Shown here piece by piece: positions 9,032 through 19,998 of a stretch of DNA of 56,479 bases. Numbering within the stretch: the first letter of the stretch is position 1; the number at the start of each line of letters is the position of its first letter. The position numbers and the translations under genes were made by a program. The stretch spans positions 1 through 56,479 of the forward strand of contig NZ_JAQITB010000013.1 in NCBI RefSeq assembly GCF_028618515.1, given 5' to 3'. Under the pieces are notes generated by a model. The model was not told the DNA's origin and ran no database searches. It saw only the letters and a program-made list of their open reading frames with translations. This DNA is from Bartonella sp. ML69XJBT. GTDB taxonomy: Bacteria > Pseudomonadota > Alphaproteobacteria > Rhizobiales > Rhizobiaceae.

Positions 9032-10292
9032 ATGAAAACAACAATGAACAGACCACGTATCCTTGCTTTCACCTATGGATCCTATAATGCCGTACGAATG
9101 CTGATTGGTGTCTACCATGCGATTTTTTAATGTCTATGGGCGTGAGTTTGGCGTAATTGGCTCTACTTCAAGTTGCCTTTTCCCTAAACATTCTCCTTCT
9201 TGATTTTCCCTATGCTGTTCTCTTAGACAAATATCGACGTAAATATTCTGTTATGGCGTGGGGCATCATGACAGGCACATTTTATCTGCTCTGCCTTAAA
9301 GCCCCTAATATAACAATCCTTATTATTGCACAAATCCTCTATTCCGCAGGAATTTGCCTCATTGCAAGTGCCATTGATGGATGGATTTTCTACTCACTGG
9401 GCAACAAAAAAGATCGCTTTTCGCCATTATGCCCATCTCTATCATCAAATCAATTCGTTCGGTAGCATTCTCAGCGGTATGATAGGAATTGGAACATTAT
9501 ACTACTCTGGGCAATATTTTATGGGAATATATTATCTCATACCTCATGATGAGCATTATCTGTTTAATATTCCTTCTTGTTCCTGAAAAAACAAAATCAG
9601 CGCCTGAAAAATACAAAACAATAACAATCTTCCACCATGCCAAAGAAACGCTGTGGATCTTCTAAAATACCATTGGAGGGGCATGGTTTATGTTCCTCAT
9701 GTGCCTTTTCAGTGCTGGCATTCAAATTATTTATCATTTTTGGCAACCAATAATACTTTCAACGAGCAAAATCGATCATCTTACCAGCACTCAGATGCTC
9801 ACACTGATGTTCTGCTATGTAGCAGCTTTTTCAGCACAATATTTTTCAAATCTACTGATGTCTAAATATCATGTATTAGATAACAAATACAGAAATTCTG
9901 TGAAATATTTTTCATTCTTCTCTGCCCTGATATGCGTAGTACTTTATTTTAGTTCATGGCAATCAAATCGCTATAGCAATTATTGCATTTTCATTAATCC
10001 ATGGTTTTATTTGCACCGTGCCAATCGGCGCAAAGAGTCTATTTTTTCAGAGCTTAACCCAAAACAAACTCAGCACATTTCCGGTGTTATTGGCACAGTA
10101 TCTTTTTGTGGACGAATATTTTCAATTGCAGTATTAAGCATTATCTCTTTTCTTTCTGCAAAAATGTCACCGTCTTATTATCTTATATTACCGACCGTCA
10201 CCTTTTTCATGTGTGGTTTAGTCGTCATGAGATGTGATACACTCCCGCAAAGCGCTACAAGCAGAAAATTATATCATGCCTTCCCCAAATGA
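9032..10292 (+). pseudogene. MFS transporter pseudogene
   Basis: Successive frames together read as a major-facilitator protein but are broken several times. The start (M-K-T-T-M-N-R-P-R-I-L-A-F-T-Y) stops after about 32 codons. The next piece, 9157-9465, includes the motif A-like D-K-Y-R-R-K-Y. It continues in another frame through S-F-R-H-Y-A-H-L-Y-H-Q to 9586, and the last part (9690-10292) is about 200 codons of membrane helices in a third frame. At least three frame changes or stops are needed to rebuild one protein of about 410 residues. The family call rests on hydrophobicity and the motif; its substrate is unknown. Confidence 0.8.
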
Positions 10293-10968
10293 TATCTTTT
10301 AATATGCACACTATATTGATTTATAATTCATTATTTTAGATAGAGACTCTCATAGCGTAAGATTATCTTCATTCAAATCTGTTTATATTGAATCATCTAA
10401 AACACTCGTCCGCTCCTCACAAATGAGATGAGCATATGGATAAAAGACCTTTCAGAAAAGAATAACAATGCCGCTTATGAATCATCTCAAATGCCAAGAG
10501 ATATCGCGACATTGGAGGTTAGCAAATAACATAATGAAGCGGGCTTTCTTCTTCATAAATGCAAAGACAGTTGTGCATAGTGGCTTTATCGCTATACCAT
10601 TCATGAATGGCACTAGAAAATAAGCCTGAGCACCTTGAGAAATGTTTTTTTAAACAAGTACGTAAATTGATGATATTATGGTGTTCTGCTTTACGTAAGC
10701 AGATGTCATTCCGTTCATGAAATACAAAGCGAGTGAAGAATCTTCTGAAAAATCACGATCTTATGACAACTGATGAGAGGGAAGAATTTATCCTAAAAGG
10801 GCAGGGAGAAGATCATTCGAGTGAGATGTGCAAGATTTTTGGCGGCCCTTATTGCACTTTATAATTTATTTGTTTGGAGTATTTTTATAGTAGAAAATAG
10901 CTTTTTTGAGAAATAGTGGTAAAAATATCATGAAAGAGTGTGGTGATTATTATTGCTCGTTAAAAAAA
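10293..10968. other. Intergenic between MFS pseudogene and porin terminator
   Basis: No intact gene is seen on either strand and no family resemblance could be recognised. It may be old gene remains. Confidence 0.4.
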
Positions 10969-10969
10969 T

Positions 10970-11000
10970 AAAAACTGGCAATATACATTGCCAGTTTTTT
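10970..11000 (-). terminator. Rho-independent terminator of the porin gene
   Basis: A 13-base inverted repeat, AAAAACTGGCAAT and its complement, encloses a 4-base loop. Read on the minus strand it is followed by a run of T. It starts about 20 bases after the porin stop codon. Confidence 0.85.
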
Positions 11001-11020
11001 TAAAGCGTAGTCCAATAGGA

Positions 11021-12238
11021 TTAGAATGAACGCTGTAAGCGGAGCATACCTTGGAAAGCATTTTTGCCATTCAAAGCATGGGTATATTTTGTATCGTTAT
11101 TTATGCCTTTTAAAGTACGATCATCATTCCAAGAGACATAAGTAAGTTCAGGTGTAATCACAAAGCCTGGAACGAGCGTGTAGGCAATATTGACAGAAGT
11201 TGCAAAGGTTTTTACAGCGCTATAAGAAACTTGAGCATTTAAATTTGCTTTTGGAGTGAGTTTGTAAGTCGCACCAGCCCAAGCAGCCCATTTTCCTCCC
11301 CAGTTTGCGTAGACCGTTGTATTTTGTCGCGATAGCGTATTATTTTCATCCACTAAATAGTAATCAACGCTGTTTTTATAGCCAGCCATTGCCCATAAAT
11401 TGAAACGATCATTGACATTGAAATCTACGCGTACCTTACCTGCCCACTTTTTATAGTAAGAATCATAAGCAGCAACAGCTGAAAAACCACCCCATTTTTG
11501 CATAAACTTCACACCAAAAACCAGATTAGGGGTGTAATTTTTTATTCCTTTGCTTGGTGGAAGATAATCACCAGAAACGGGAGCAACTTTGTCATCTTTA
11601 TCGATGTAGTAGTAAATTGGATTCGTTGTATCATCTGGATAAGCGAATGAAGCGTTGCCTAATTCAGCTCCGATAATCGCAGAAAAGCCACTGTCACCAC
11701 TAAAGGTGTAAGAAATAAAATTCGTACGTGTTACACCCGCTGGTGCTATGCTGTCATCATTTATGACATTTCCATAACCACCGGTCCAGCTGTTGAAAAT
11801 TGTATCATCAAGACCTACGCGAAAACCACCAAGTTCAATGTAAGCTGCAGCAAGCTTAGCACCATCCTTGTTTCTACCGTTGCTCCAGTTTGAAGAGATG
11901 CGTGCATATGAACGAAGTGTTCCCATTTCTGTTTCAGAAGCAGTCTGAAAAACAAGGGTTAATTGTGATGTTGCGCTATAGGTTTTTCTTTTGGCAGCTA
12001 GTTCAGCATTTGTTGTGGCATCAATATTATCACCGCCTAGAAAATCAGCGCGAACATTTCCTGACAAACGCATACAGGTCTCTGTTCCAGGGATATAAAA
12101 ATAGCCTTTACCATATGCATCACAAACGCGAACATATTCTACAGGCTCTGGTTCTGCAACGACTGTTGAAGCGGCATGCGCTCCAGAAATCGCTAAAAAA
12201 GCTGCTGTAGAGCTTAAAAAGAGGGACTTAATATTCAT
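11021..12238 (-). CDS. omp43: Outer-membrane porin, Omp43/Omp2b type
   Basis: A 405-residue outer-membrane protein. Residues 1-22 form a signal peptide ending A-H-A-A. The mature start (E-P-V-E-Y-V-R-V-C-D-A-Y-G, then F-Y-I-P-G-T-E-T-C) is the hallmark of Brucella Omp2b and Bartonella Omp43 porins, including the two early Cys residues. The body alternates like beta strands and the protein ends in Arg-Ser-Phe, a terminal Phe typical for barrel assembly. GGAGA lies 8 bases before the ATG, and a strong terminator follows. The role is passive diffusion of small solutes; Bartonella Omp43 is also reported to bind endothelial cells. Bartonella genomes often carry several porin paralogs, so the exact ortholog is not certain. 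Confidence 0.88.
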   Translation of the reverse strand: MNIKSLFLSSTAAFLAISGAHAASTVVAEPEPVEYVRVCDAYGKGYFYIPGTETCMRLSGNVRADFLGGDNIDATTNAELAAKRKTYSATSQLTLVFQTASETEMGTLRSYARISSNWSNGRNKDGAKLAAAYIELGGFRVGLDDTIFNSWTGGYGNVINDDSIAPAGVTRTNFISYTFSGDSGFSAIIGAELGNASFAYPDDTTNPIYYYIDKDDKVAPVSGDYLPPSKGIKNYTPNLVFGVKFMQKWGGFSAVAAYDSYYKKWAGKVRVDFNVNDRFNLWAMAGYKNSVDYYLVDENNTLSRQNTTVYANWGGKWAAWAGATYKLTPKANLNAQVSYSAVKTFATSVNIAYTLVPGFVITPELTYVSWNDDRTLKGINNDTKYTHALNGKNAFQGMLRLQRSF

Positions 12239-12549
12239 AATGAATCTCCAATGAAAGGTAGTTCAATCTTCGTTAGGGAATATTATTTTCTCGTCTTATA
12301 TTAAAGACAGAGTAAAATACGCGATACTTATAATTCTTAGCTATACTAATCTTTTTTCAATATACAAATATGAAATTAACTTTTTGAAGGGTATTGATGT
12401 ACTATTCAAGACAATGTGGCAAAAAAGGCACATATGCATTTTGGTAATTTTTTATCCGATATCATCAATAAAAAGAAAAACTTTAGATATTTTTGAAAAA
12501 AATCGAAAATGTCTTGAACTTTCGGTTGATACCATTTATGCACTTCCTT
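12239..12549. other. Intergenic with the porin promoter region
   Basis: A divergent gap between the porin and tRNA-Ser that should hold both promoters. It is AT-rich; no single promoter can be assigned. Confidence 0.4.
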
Positions 12550-12640
12550 GGAGAGGTGGCCGAGTGGTCGAAGGCGCTCCCCTGCTAAGGGAGTAGGGCT
12601 CAAAAGGCTCTCGAGAGTTCGAATCTCTTCCTCTCCGCCA
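12550..12640 (+). tRNA. tRNA-Ser (anticodon GCT)
   Basis: Acceptor GGAGAGG pairs perfectly with CCTCTCC, followed by G and an encoded CCA. The anticodon arm CTCCC/GGGAG closes the loop CTGCTAA, giving GCT, which reads AGC/AGU. A long variable arm (class II) and the T loop TTCGAAT are present. Confidence 0.96.
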
Positions 12641-13425
12641 TTTTCAATGAAATTAATAAGTTATAAAAAGCTTTGGAAATTTTGTTCCTTTGATTCTTTT
12701 AAATTATTTTTCTTTCTCTTCTGAACCATTGTATCTATATTTTCCCCAAGGCGTAACGTGTGTTCTCTGTTTTTCAATCATTTGTGAGCGTTGCTTGCAC
12801 ACCGAGCACAGAACCGTAATCTATTTGCATTTCATGATTATGGGAGTAAAGAAACTGTTACGCTCCTTTTCTTCACGCAATTCTTGAGCACTTTGTTCTT
12901 TATGCTTATCGGCACCATCATACTCTTTGCTAGCTCAAAATGTTGCCACAGTTCTTGCCTTAAGACAGTTCATGAGAGGCATTTTTACTCCTTTTTTGAA
13001 TGTTTTATCTACACGCCAATCTTACTTGCAACGTAAAAGCGAATGAGTTTGATTGATTCAACATGGAACAGGTTTGGAATAAGATAAACTTGGGAGCTTC
13101 GGGTTTCTCATTCTCATGAACAATAATATATTGTCTCTTATAAAGGTATAATGTTGTTGATGTCTCTTTTTGTTTTCTTTTGTACTTATCAAATGTGGAA
13201 GAGATAAAATTGAAAAAATGTTTAGGGCAGAACTTATGCGTAGGGACTGTGAAATCAATCATATAAGTGCTTGGCAATGGAAATTACCAAGAAAAACCAA
13301 TCTAATGACAGGTTAACAGGGGATAAGAGTTTTTGTCTTTTAGGGTAAGGAAAAAGTCCAAGAATTTATATCTCAGCTTAAAATGATTGGGTTGAATTCC
13401 TTGTGATCACTAAGATTTTAGGAAG
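12641..13425. other. Intergenic, nothing recognised
   Basis: Short overlapping frames on both strands (12690-12887, 12791-13036, 13005-13277) show no motif, no good start and no codon pattern like the neighbours. I see no gene here. Confidence 0.4.
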
Positions 13426-14046
13426 CTAAGGAGTGATGATTGTCTTTGAGGCGATTGTTGAGTCAGGATTTAATGTATAAACGATAGGAATGCCAGTTGC
13501 TAGTTCTTGAGAGATGATTTCTTCACTGCTTAAACCTTCAAGTGCCATTATTAGAGCACGAAGAGAATTACCGTGTGCTGCCACCAAAACAGTTTGAGAA
13601 CGCAAAATATGAGGTTGGATATGGTAGAGGTAATAGAGCAAAACGCGTGCACTCGTATCGCGTAGGCTTTCTCCGTTTGGGGGGGCAATCGTATAGGAGC
13701 GACGCCATATTTGTACTTGTTCTTCTCCCCATTGTTGGCGTACTTTATCTTTATTTAAACCAGAGAGTTCACCATAATTACGTTCATTTAATGCGGGGTT
13801 TTTTATCAGTTCTAAATTTTCTTGTCCCATTTGCTCTAAGATGTAGCGTGCTGTTTTTTGTGCACGCTGTAGGGCAGATGTATAAGCAATATCAAATTTT
13901 AAACCAGCGTCTTTAAGTTTTTTTCCTGCTGTTATTGCTTCTGTACAGCCTTTTTCTGTTAAATCGGGGTCTTTCCAACCGGTAAAAAGATTTTTGAGAT
14001 TCCATTCACTTTGTCCATGACGGATGAGTACAAGTGTGCGTCCCAT
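13426..14046 (-). CDS. gpmA: 2,3-bisphosphoglycerate-dependent phosphoglycerate mutase
   Basis: A 206-residue cytosolic glycolytic enzyme interconverting 3- and 2-phosphoglycerate. R-H-G-Q-S-E-W-N at 9-16 contains the phospho-accepting His10. [18 protein letters not shown] and [10 protein letters not shown] carry the other catalytic and binding residues. It is shorter than E. coli GpmA (about 250) but matches the compact alphaproteobacterial form. It lies 28 bases downstream of dapB on the same strand and is probably co-transcribed with it, an arrangement common in Rhizobiales. Confidence 0.95.
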   Translation of the reverse strand: MGRTLVLIRHGQSEWNLKNLFTGWKDPDLTEKGCTEAITAGKKLKDAGLKFDIAYTSALQRAQKTARYILEQMGQENLELIKNPALNERNYGELSGLNKDKVRQQWGEEQVQIWRRSYTIAPPNGESLRDTSARVLLYYLYHIQPHILRSQTVLVAAHGNSLRALIMALEGLSSEEIISQELATGIPIVYTLNPDSTIASKTIITP

Positions 14047-14074
14047 TATAAATTTCCTGCATTATATTGACTGT

Positions 14075-14887
14075 TTATAATTCATCATTCAATCCTAAAA
14101 CATCCAGCATTGAATAAAGACCATTTTTGTGGTTCTTTGCCCATAAAGCTGCTTTTAAGGCACCATTAGCAAAAATAGAGCGTTCTTGTGCTGCATGTGA
14201 AAGAACAATACGCTCATTTGCACCAGCGAAAATGACACTATGGTCGCCAACAACAGTTCCACCTCGCGAACAAGAAAAGCCGATAGTGCCTTTTTCACGT
14301 TTACCGGTATGACCACTGCGTCCGCTAACACTTACATTTTTGAGCATAACATTGCGACCTTCGGCGGCTGCTTGCCCAAGAAGAAGAGCTGTTCCAGAAG
14401 GAGCATCAACTTTGTTAGCGTGATGCATCTCATAAATTTCAATATCAAAATCATCCGCTTCTAATGCTTTGGCTGCTTTTTTTACAAGGTTTGCTAACAG
14501 ATTGACGCCAAGACTCATATTTCCAGATTTGACAATAGTTGTATCTTTTGCAAAATCTGCAATTTGTCCTTCTTCTGTTTTGTTAAATCCGGTTGTCCCG
14601 ATAATATGCACAAGTCCTTTTTGAGCTGCATAGTTGGCATAAAGAACACTAGCCTGCGGCTGAGAAAAATCTAAAATACCTTCCGTATTAGAAAAGGCAC
14701 TTTCAAGATCATCGGTGATGTAAATACCAAGAACATCGGAACCAATCAATATACTCGCATCTTTATTGACGAAAGGTGATCCTGTGCGCACAAGCACCGC
14801 ACAAAGCTCTACATCTTTTCTCTTCTGGATAGCGGTGATGAGTTCGCGTCCCATTCTTCCATTGGCACCAACAACTGTAAGGCGCAT
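14075..14887 (-). CDS. dapB: 4-hydroxy-tetrahydrodipicolinate reductase
   Basis: A 270-residue NAD(P)H-dependent reductase of the lysine/diaminopimelate pathway, supplying peptidoglycan precursors. G-A-N-G-R-M-G near the N-terminus binds the cofactor; I-I-G-T-T-G-F and [15 protein letters not shown] hold the catalytic His and Lys. The frame opens upstream at 14929, but the ATG at 14887 is preferred because AAGGAG lies 6-7 bases before it and the protein then starts M-R-L-T-V-V-G, as in the family. gpmA follows on the same strand. Confidence 0.96.
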   Translation of the reverse strand: MRLTVVGANGRMGRELITAIQKRKDVELCAVLVRTGSPFVNKDASILIGSDVLGIYITDDLESAFSNTEGILDFSQPQASVLYANYAAQKGLVHIIGTTGFNKTEEGQIADFAKDTTIVKSGNMSLGVNLLANLVKKAAKALEADDFDIEIYEMHHANKVDAPSGTALLLGQAAAEGRNVMLKNVSVSGRSGHTGKREKGTIGFSCSRGGTVVGDHSVIFAGANERIVLSHAAQERSIFANGALKAALWAKNHKNGLYSMLDVLGLNDEL

Positions 14888-15435
14888 CTTTTTCTCCTTA
14901 CGACACTTTACTTCTTGTAGTATAGGCAAATTCTTCTCCTCTTTCCAATGGTTCTTTTTCCTCCTAAGGAGAAATTACGCTTCTTGAGCTTTATAAAAAG
15001 ATTGTTTGTTGAGAGAGACGCATGATAAAAAATATTTTTGCTTTTATTATAGAGTGAATCATGTGGATGTTAAGCAATCGTTTATTTTACAATATCTTTG
15101 GCAAAAGACATGTGTCGATATTGTTATTTTATTTGTGTGCTTTCCGGATACTACGGCTCTTGTCTTTAAATATGGGAACTTAAACTCTTCTTTTAAATGA
15201 TTTTATTCATAGGTTTTTCTCATTTATGGTGTGCAAGCCCCCCTTTTTATCCATTAGCAAATAGAGCTCAAATGAGAGAATATTTTGATTTTGAGCTCTC
15301 ATGTAAGTTATTAACAATAATCATCTTTATGTATCAATTTATCATTATAGACTCTATAAAATGGTAAGGTTTTATTGATGTAGAGCTCTATGATCTTTGA
15401 AGTAGAATATTGTTTTCACTTGCTGGAAAAAGTGC
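14888..15435. other. Intergenic upstream of dapB
   Basis: No convincing gene. A 64-codon plus-strand frame at 15006-15200 has no recognisable feature. The dapB-gpmA promoter should lie at the left side of this gap. Confidence 0.4.
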
Positions 15436-16128
15436 TTAGAAATCAAGGTCCGTATAATGAGGACTTGCTACAATTCCTCGAATGCGGTCTGTTAAAAGAG
15501 AGCGAAAAGAAGGTCGCGATTTAATCCGCATATACCAGTCTTTGGCTGCAGGAACTGGTTCCCAGTCAATTTCTCCTAGAAAATCAAGGACAGAAACAGC
15601 AGCTGCTGCTGCGAGATCTGCATAGGATAATTCAGAGCCGACTAACCAGTCGCGAGATGCACAGAGCCAATTGAGATAGTTCATATGGGGTGCAATATTG
15701 GCACGTGCATTGCGTAAAATTTGAGAATTGGGAGCACCACCGCCAATGGCTAGTGGCATTTCACGTTTATAGATCCTTTCTCGTACAATATGGCGTGTGG
15801 CTTCGGTTTCAAATTTATTTAAAAACCAGTCATTGAGACGACGGACTTCGGCACGACCTAAAGGATTTTCTGGAAAGAATTTATTCTCTTGTCGTAAACT
15901 ACCATGCGTTTCATCTAAATATTCATAGATAACAATGGCGCCTGATAATGGAACTTCATGTTCATCAAGAAGAACGGGCACATGACCTGCTGGATTGAGT
16001 GCGAGAAATTCATGTCTTCTGGCCCATTCATGTTCTTCAATGAGTTGCGTGGTTACACCATATTCTCCAAGAATAAGGCGTATAAAGCGGGAGGCAGAAG
16101 AAAGAGGAGAATGAAAAAGTGTCAGCAT
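15436..16128 (-). CDS. fzlA: GST-fold protein, probable FzlA (FtsZ-associated)
   Basis: A 230-residue protein with a thioredoxin-like N-terminal domain (L-F-H-S-P-L-S-S-A-S-R at 4-14; N-P-A-G-H-V-P-V-L; L-S-G-A-I-V-I-Y-E-Y-L) and an all-helical GST C-terminal domain (L-S-Y-A-D-L-A-A-A-A). The conserved end H-Y-T-D-L-D-F and the R-S-F-R-S-L-L segment fit FzlA, the Caulobacter GST-like protein that binds FtsZ and promotes constriction. The catalytic position reads Ser-Pro rather than a classical Tyr/Cys site, in keeping with a structural role. It lies downstream of engB on the same strand. A plain glutathione transferase is the alternative. Confidence 0.75.
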   Translation of the reverse strand: MLTLFHSPLSSASRFIRLILGEYGVTTQLIEEHEWARRHEFLALNPAGHVPVLLDEHEVPLSGAIVIYEYLDETHGSLRQENKFFPENPLGRAEVRRLNDWFLNKFETEATRHIVRERIYKREMPLAIGGGAPNSQILRNARANIAPHMNYLNWLCASRDWLVGSELSYADLAAAAAVSVLDFLGEIDWEPVPAAKDWYMRIKSRPSFRSLLTDRIRGIVASPHYTDLDF

Positions 16129-16268
16129 AATCTACAATATCAGATAGAGTTGATGAGAATTCTTTCAAGTAATAAGAATTTTTATAAAGCTGCTTTACTA
16201 GAAGTACAAGATTATTAGTAGAAGCCCGCAATTATGTTTAATAAATTCTTAAAAAACAGCAATATTTT

Positions 16269-16916
16269 CTATACTGTTATGGTTTGTAAAATAGCTGCAC
16301 GTAATTCCTCCAAACCAAATGCTTTTTCTGAAGATGTTACAAGAAGTTCAGGGTAAGCTGCTGGGCGTTTGAGCAGCTTTGTTTTTGTGGTTATTATTAG
16401 TTTTTCAAGGTCGCTTGATTTTATTTTGTCACTTTTCGTGAAAACAATTTGATAAGAAACAGCGGCTTTATCAAGGAGATCTAGAACATCTGCATCATTC
16501 TTTTTGATGCCATGGCGTGAATCAATCAACAGATAAACACGTTTTAGTGTTGTACGTCCCTGTAAATAGCGAAAGATTAAATTTGTCCATGCATCAACCA
16601 AATTTTTAGGCGCTTCAGCAAAACCATATCCTGGCATATCTACCAGTGCTAGAGGAGGGAGGTCCTCTCCTTGTCCACTGAAACCATCGGGTACAAAGTA
16701 ATTGAGTTCTTGTGTACGTCCTGGTGTATTTGAGGTGCGGGCTAAGCTTTTTTGTTGGACAAGTGCGTTGATTAAAGACGATTTTCCGACATTGGAACGC
16801 CCTGCAAAGGCGATCTCCGGTGGTCCTTCGGGAGGAAGAAAGCTTATTTTTGGCACACCACGAATAAAAATCCAATTGCGAGAAAAAATTCCAGAAAGGC
16901 AAGAATCTCTTGTCAT
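16269..16916 (-). CDS. engB: Ribosome biogenesis GTPase EngB (YihA/YsxC)
   Basis: A 215-residue cytosolic GTPase for assembly of the large ribosomal subunit. G1 G-R-S-N-V-G-K-S-S, a G2-region T-P-G-R-T-Q, G3 D-M-P-G-Y-G-F and G4 T-K-S-D-K are all visible in order. The length fits the family (195-220). The start overlaps the yidC stop by four bases (ATGA), so the two are translationally coupled in the rpmH-rnpA-yidC-engB operon. Confidence 0.95.
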   Translation of the reverse strand: MTRDSCLSGIFSRNWIFIRGVPKISFLPPEGPPEIAFAGRSNVGKSSLINALVQQKSLARTSNTPGRTQELNYFVPDGFSGQGEDLPPLALVDMPGYGFAEAPKNLVDAWTNLIFRYLQGRTTLKRVYLLIDSRHGIKKNDADVLDLLDKAAVSYQIVFTKSDKIKSSDLEKLIITTKTKLLKRPAAYPELLVTSSEKAFGLEELRAAILQTITV

Positions 16917-18769
16917 TCACGCACTTCTTTTTTGGGTGATTTCCTCCACATAGCTTTAAGATTATCGAAAAGCTCAATTTTGACTCCTTGGCGTTTCATC
17001 ATGATACCTTGTTGAATTATTGACAATATATTATTCCATGCCCAATAGATAACAAGACCAACGGGGAAGGAGGCGAGCATAAAAGTAAAGATAACCGGCA
17101 TCCATGCAAAGATTATTGCTTGTGTTTGATCTTGAGGGGATGGATTCATACGCATTTGTAAAAACATTGTTATTCCCATAATCAAAGGCCATGCACCAAT
17201 CATAAGAAAGCTTGGAGTCGTGTAGGGCAAGAAGCCAAACAGATTAAAAATAGAAGTTGGATCGGGCGCTGCTAAATCTTTAATCCAGCCAAAGAAAGGT
17301 GCATGCCGCATTTCGATGGTAATATATAGAACTTTATAGAGCGCAAAGAAGATTGGAAATTGAACCAACATCGGCCAACAGCCAGCAAGAGGATTAATTT
17401 TCTCAGTTTTATACAGCTCTATTATTGCTTGTTGCTGTTTGGTTTTATCATCTGGGTACTTTTCTTTTATTTCCAATAGCAAAGGTTGTATAAGCTTCAT
17501 GCGTGCCATAGATTTGTAAGACTTATTTGCCAGTGGGAAGAGAAGCGTTTTTAACAGCACTGTGACAAGAAGAATGGCGATGCCAAAATTGCCTGTTTGT
17601 TTATAAAGAATGTCAATGAGAGAAAACATCGGTTTGGTAATGAAATCAAACCAACCCCAATCGATTAAGAGCGCAAATTTTCTAATTTTTAAATCATTCT
17701 GGTAATGATTAATAATTTCAACTTGTTTCGCACCAGCAAAAAGATGATTTGTAATGGTTTTTGTTTCATTGGGGGCAATCGTTAAAAGGGACCCTAGCAA
17801 GTCAGATTGATAATGTGTTTGCAAGCGATCAAAATAAATAAAGCGGCTTGTATATTCTTTATCTTGTGGTGGAATAACTGCTACAGCCCAATATTTATCG
17901 GTAATACCGATCCAACCTCCTGTTACTTTAGAGAAAGATATACTTTTTTGACCATTATGAGGATTTGGATCAAGCTCAGTTAAGGCTTTGTATTTCTCAG
18001 TTTTAAGTGTATCACCTGCAATAGCTATCATACCTTCATGAAGCAAATAGGTTGCATTTGTATGTTCTGGTGGCGCTGCGCGTGCAACACGCGCATAGGA
18101 CGAGAGATATATTGGTTTATCCCCTTCATTGCTGATAGAATCCACAATGGTAAACATGTAATGATCGTCAATAGAAATCATACGGCGGAAGATTTGTCCC
18201 TGTCCATTATTATAAATTAAAGTAACAGGTGTTGAAGGGGTTAGGGTCGTATTGTTGCCCTCTATTTGCCATTGTGTATCGGATTGTGGTAAGGCTCCTG
18301 CTGGCAAAGATGAACTGGTAAAACCAAATTCAGCAAGGTAGGTCTTTGTGAATCCTTTGGGATTTAGTAAAGCAATTTCTGGTGATTTTTTATCGACCGT
18401 TAGGCGATATTTTTTGAGAAGGAGATCATCAAATTGTGCACCAACAAGATTAATGGAGCCTTCAAGTTCGCTGGTTTTAATAGCAATACGGTTTGTTTTA
18501 GCTAACACATCATTGCGCAATTCAGAAGTCATTGGCTGATCAATCATGGGGGGCTGACCAATCGTGGGGGAAGATTGATGCGTTGATGCAGGATCAGAAA
18601 AATTTTTAGTAGGCGTAGAAAGCACTGATTGTTGTTTTGACAACTGCTGGGCAATTATTTGTTGTTTTTGTAACTCAGCCTGTTTGGGAATAACATAAAG
18701 AAATTGCCATGCGATAAGCACTATGAAAGACAATCCAATGGCGATAAAGAAATTCCGGTTATATTCCAT
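16913..18769 (-). CDS. yidC: Membrane protein insertase YidC
   Basis: A 618-residue inner-membrane insertase. It has an N-terminal membrane helix (residues 8-27), a Gln/Ser/Pro-rich linker to about residue 80, a large periplasmic beta domain (about 80-350) and the conserved C-terminal insertase core (about 370-590) with [14 protein letters not shown] and F-F-A-L-Y-K-V-L. A basic tail follows. It helps Sec-dependent and Sec-independent proteins into the membrane. Its start overlaps the end of rnpA by 11 bases, and engB overlaps its stop. Confidence 0.97.
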   Translation of the reverse strand: MEYNRNFFIAIGLSFIVLIAWQFLYVIPKQAELQKQQIIAQQLSKQQSVLSTPTKNFSDPASTHQSSPTIGQPPMIDQPMTSELRNDVLAKTNRIAIKTSELEGSINLVGAQFDDLLLKKYRLTVDKKSPEIALLNPKGFTKTYLAEFGFTSSSLPAGALPQSDTQWQIEGNNTTLTPSTPVTLIYNNGQGQIFRRMISIDDHYMFTIVDSISNEGDKPIYLSSYARVARAAPPEHTNATYLLHEGMIAIAGDTLKTEKYKALTELDPNPHNGQKSISFSKVTGGWIGITDKYWAVAVIPPQDKEYTSRFIYFDRLQTHYQSDLLGSLLTIAPNETKTITNHLFAGAKQVEIINHYQNDLKIRKFALLIDWGWFDFITKPMFSLIDILYKQTGNFGIAILLVTVLLKTLLFPLANKSYKSMARMKLIQPLLLEIKEKYPDDKTKQQQAIIELYKTEKINPLAGCWPMLVQFPIFFALYKVLYITIEMRHAPFFGWIKDLAAPDPTSIFNLFGFLPYTTPSFLMIGAWPLIMGITMFLQMRMNPSPQDQTQAIIFAWMPVIFTFMLASFPVGLVIYWAWNNILSIIQQGIMMKRQGVKIELFDNLKAMWRKSPKKEVRE

Positions 18770-19151
18770 TCGTATATCCCTGTTGTCGTTGCTGATGTTG
18801 TGTTTTTGGTTTTATTCGTCGATTTAATTCACGGATCAAAGATGTAAAAGGCGCATGAAGCGCATCAGGGCGCGCAATAATGACATAGTCTGTTCCTGCT
18901 TCCATGTTATTTGTTAAACCAATTCTTACAGCTTCACGCAAACGTCTTTTAATACGATTGCGTTTAACAGCATTACCATTTTTGCGCGTAACTGTGAAAC
19001 CTACACGCGCAACAAGAGGCGTTTTTGTTTCTGCTGCTTGTGTATGGGATTTCACTTCAAGCAAAAATAAAGGACCACGTCGTTTCTCGCCTGTGCGGGC
19101 AGCTAAAAAATCTGCTCTCTTACGAAGACGGCATGGATGTTTTTTCTTCAT
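18759..19151 (-). CDS. rnpA: Ribonuclease P protein component
   Basis: A 130-residue basic protein that assists RNase P RNA in maturing tRNA 5' ends. The family motif ([12 protein letters not shown]) is clear, preceded by [12 protein letters not shown]. The N-terminal R-L-R-K-R-A-D-F is also typical. It lies between rpmH and yidC as in most bacteria. It is a few residues longer than the usual 110-120 because of a Gln-rich tail overlapping yidC. Confidence 0.95.
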   Translation of the reverse strand: MKKKHPCRLRKRADFLAARTGEKRRGPLFLLEVKSHTQAAETKTPLVARVGFTVTRKNGNAVKRNRIKRRLREAVRIGLTNNMEAGTDYVIIARPDALHAPFTSLIRELNRRIKPKTQHQQRQQGYTNGI

Positions 19152-19270
19152 AAAAAACGTTTCGCAATTTTACCAAATGCCTGCTTTTGCAGGCATCGGA
19201 GGTTCATAACGAAAATTTCACAACAGTTAAGATGATGAACAATATCCAATTATTGTGAAAATTTAAATGG

Positions 19271-19405
19271 TTAAGCGGATAGACGCTTACGTCCACGAGC
19301 ACGCCTTGCGGCGATCACTTTACGGCCACCAGCTGTTGCCATACGTGCACGAAATCCATGGCGGCGTTTCCGGACAAGTTTAGATGGTTGATAAGTACGT
19401 TTCAT
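19271..19405 (-). CDS. rpmH: 50S ribosomal protein L34
   Basis: A 44-codon frame beginning [13 protein letters not shown] and ending R-G-R-K-R-L-S-A, with the L34 core H-G-F-R-A-R-M-A-T. It is highly basic and the typical length. It is the first gene of the rpmH-rnpA-yidC-engB cluster, about 120 bases before rnpA. Confidence 0.98.
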   Translation of the reverse strand: MKRTYQPSKLVRKRRHGFRARMATAGGRKVIAARRARGRKRLSA

Positions 19406-19998
19406 TTATTTCAATACCGCGGAGTGCGGCCCTTCTTAATTTTATGGCAATATTCTATGGCAACTATGCTCTAGATGAATAGTCTCATCCTCTCATACGA
19501 TAGCCTATCCATAAGGAAAAACATAAAAAAAGTCAATCTTAGATTATTTTTTCTCTCTTAAAAAAATATCAAAATTCTATGGTGGATATGTATTTTGTTC
19601 ATAATAGTTTCAAATTTAAGGGAAATAATGATTGCTTACAATACCTTAATTTCCAGTACTTTTACATAAGTGAATACTGGTCAAAGGAGTAAGAGAGAAT
19701 CGCGATTTGTTATTGTATGATAGTAGTAGAGTGTGTTTGTTTTATAAAAAGTTTGCTTCGTTTGAGCTCTTAAAGGCGCTTGTAAAGTTCTTGATGTGAT
19801 TGTACGAAAAACAGATTTACTGGGATTTTATCTAAAATTTTGCGTGTACATTTTTCTATGAAGTTGGTTTTGCCTTTTGTAAGGAGATAATCTTCAAGGT
19901 ACTTATTTAAAAAGTGCAGAATTTCAAGTGATGAAGTGAGATGTGTTTTGGGTCTTTATTACTATGTTTTTTGGCATTTATGAGAGAGAGGAAAGAGC
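19406..19998. other. Divergent intergenic region between rpmH and mrp
   Basis: It should hold the rpmH operon promoter near 19410-19500 and the mrp promoter on the other side. No gene is seen. TTGCCA is a possible -35 for rpmH, but the spacing is not convincing. Confidence 0.4.

Noticed and set aside
19480-19520. TATCCATAA-like words near rpmH that recall DnaA boxes
   Set aside because: Too few and too degenerate; in Rhizobiales the origin is usually near hemE rather than rpmH.
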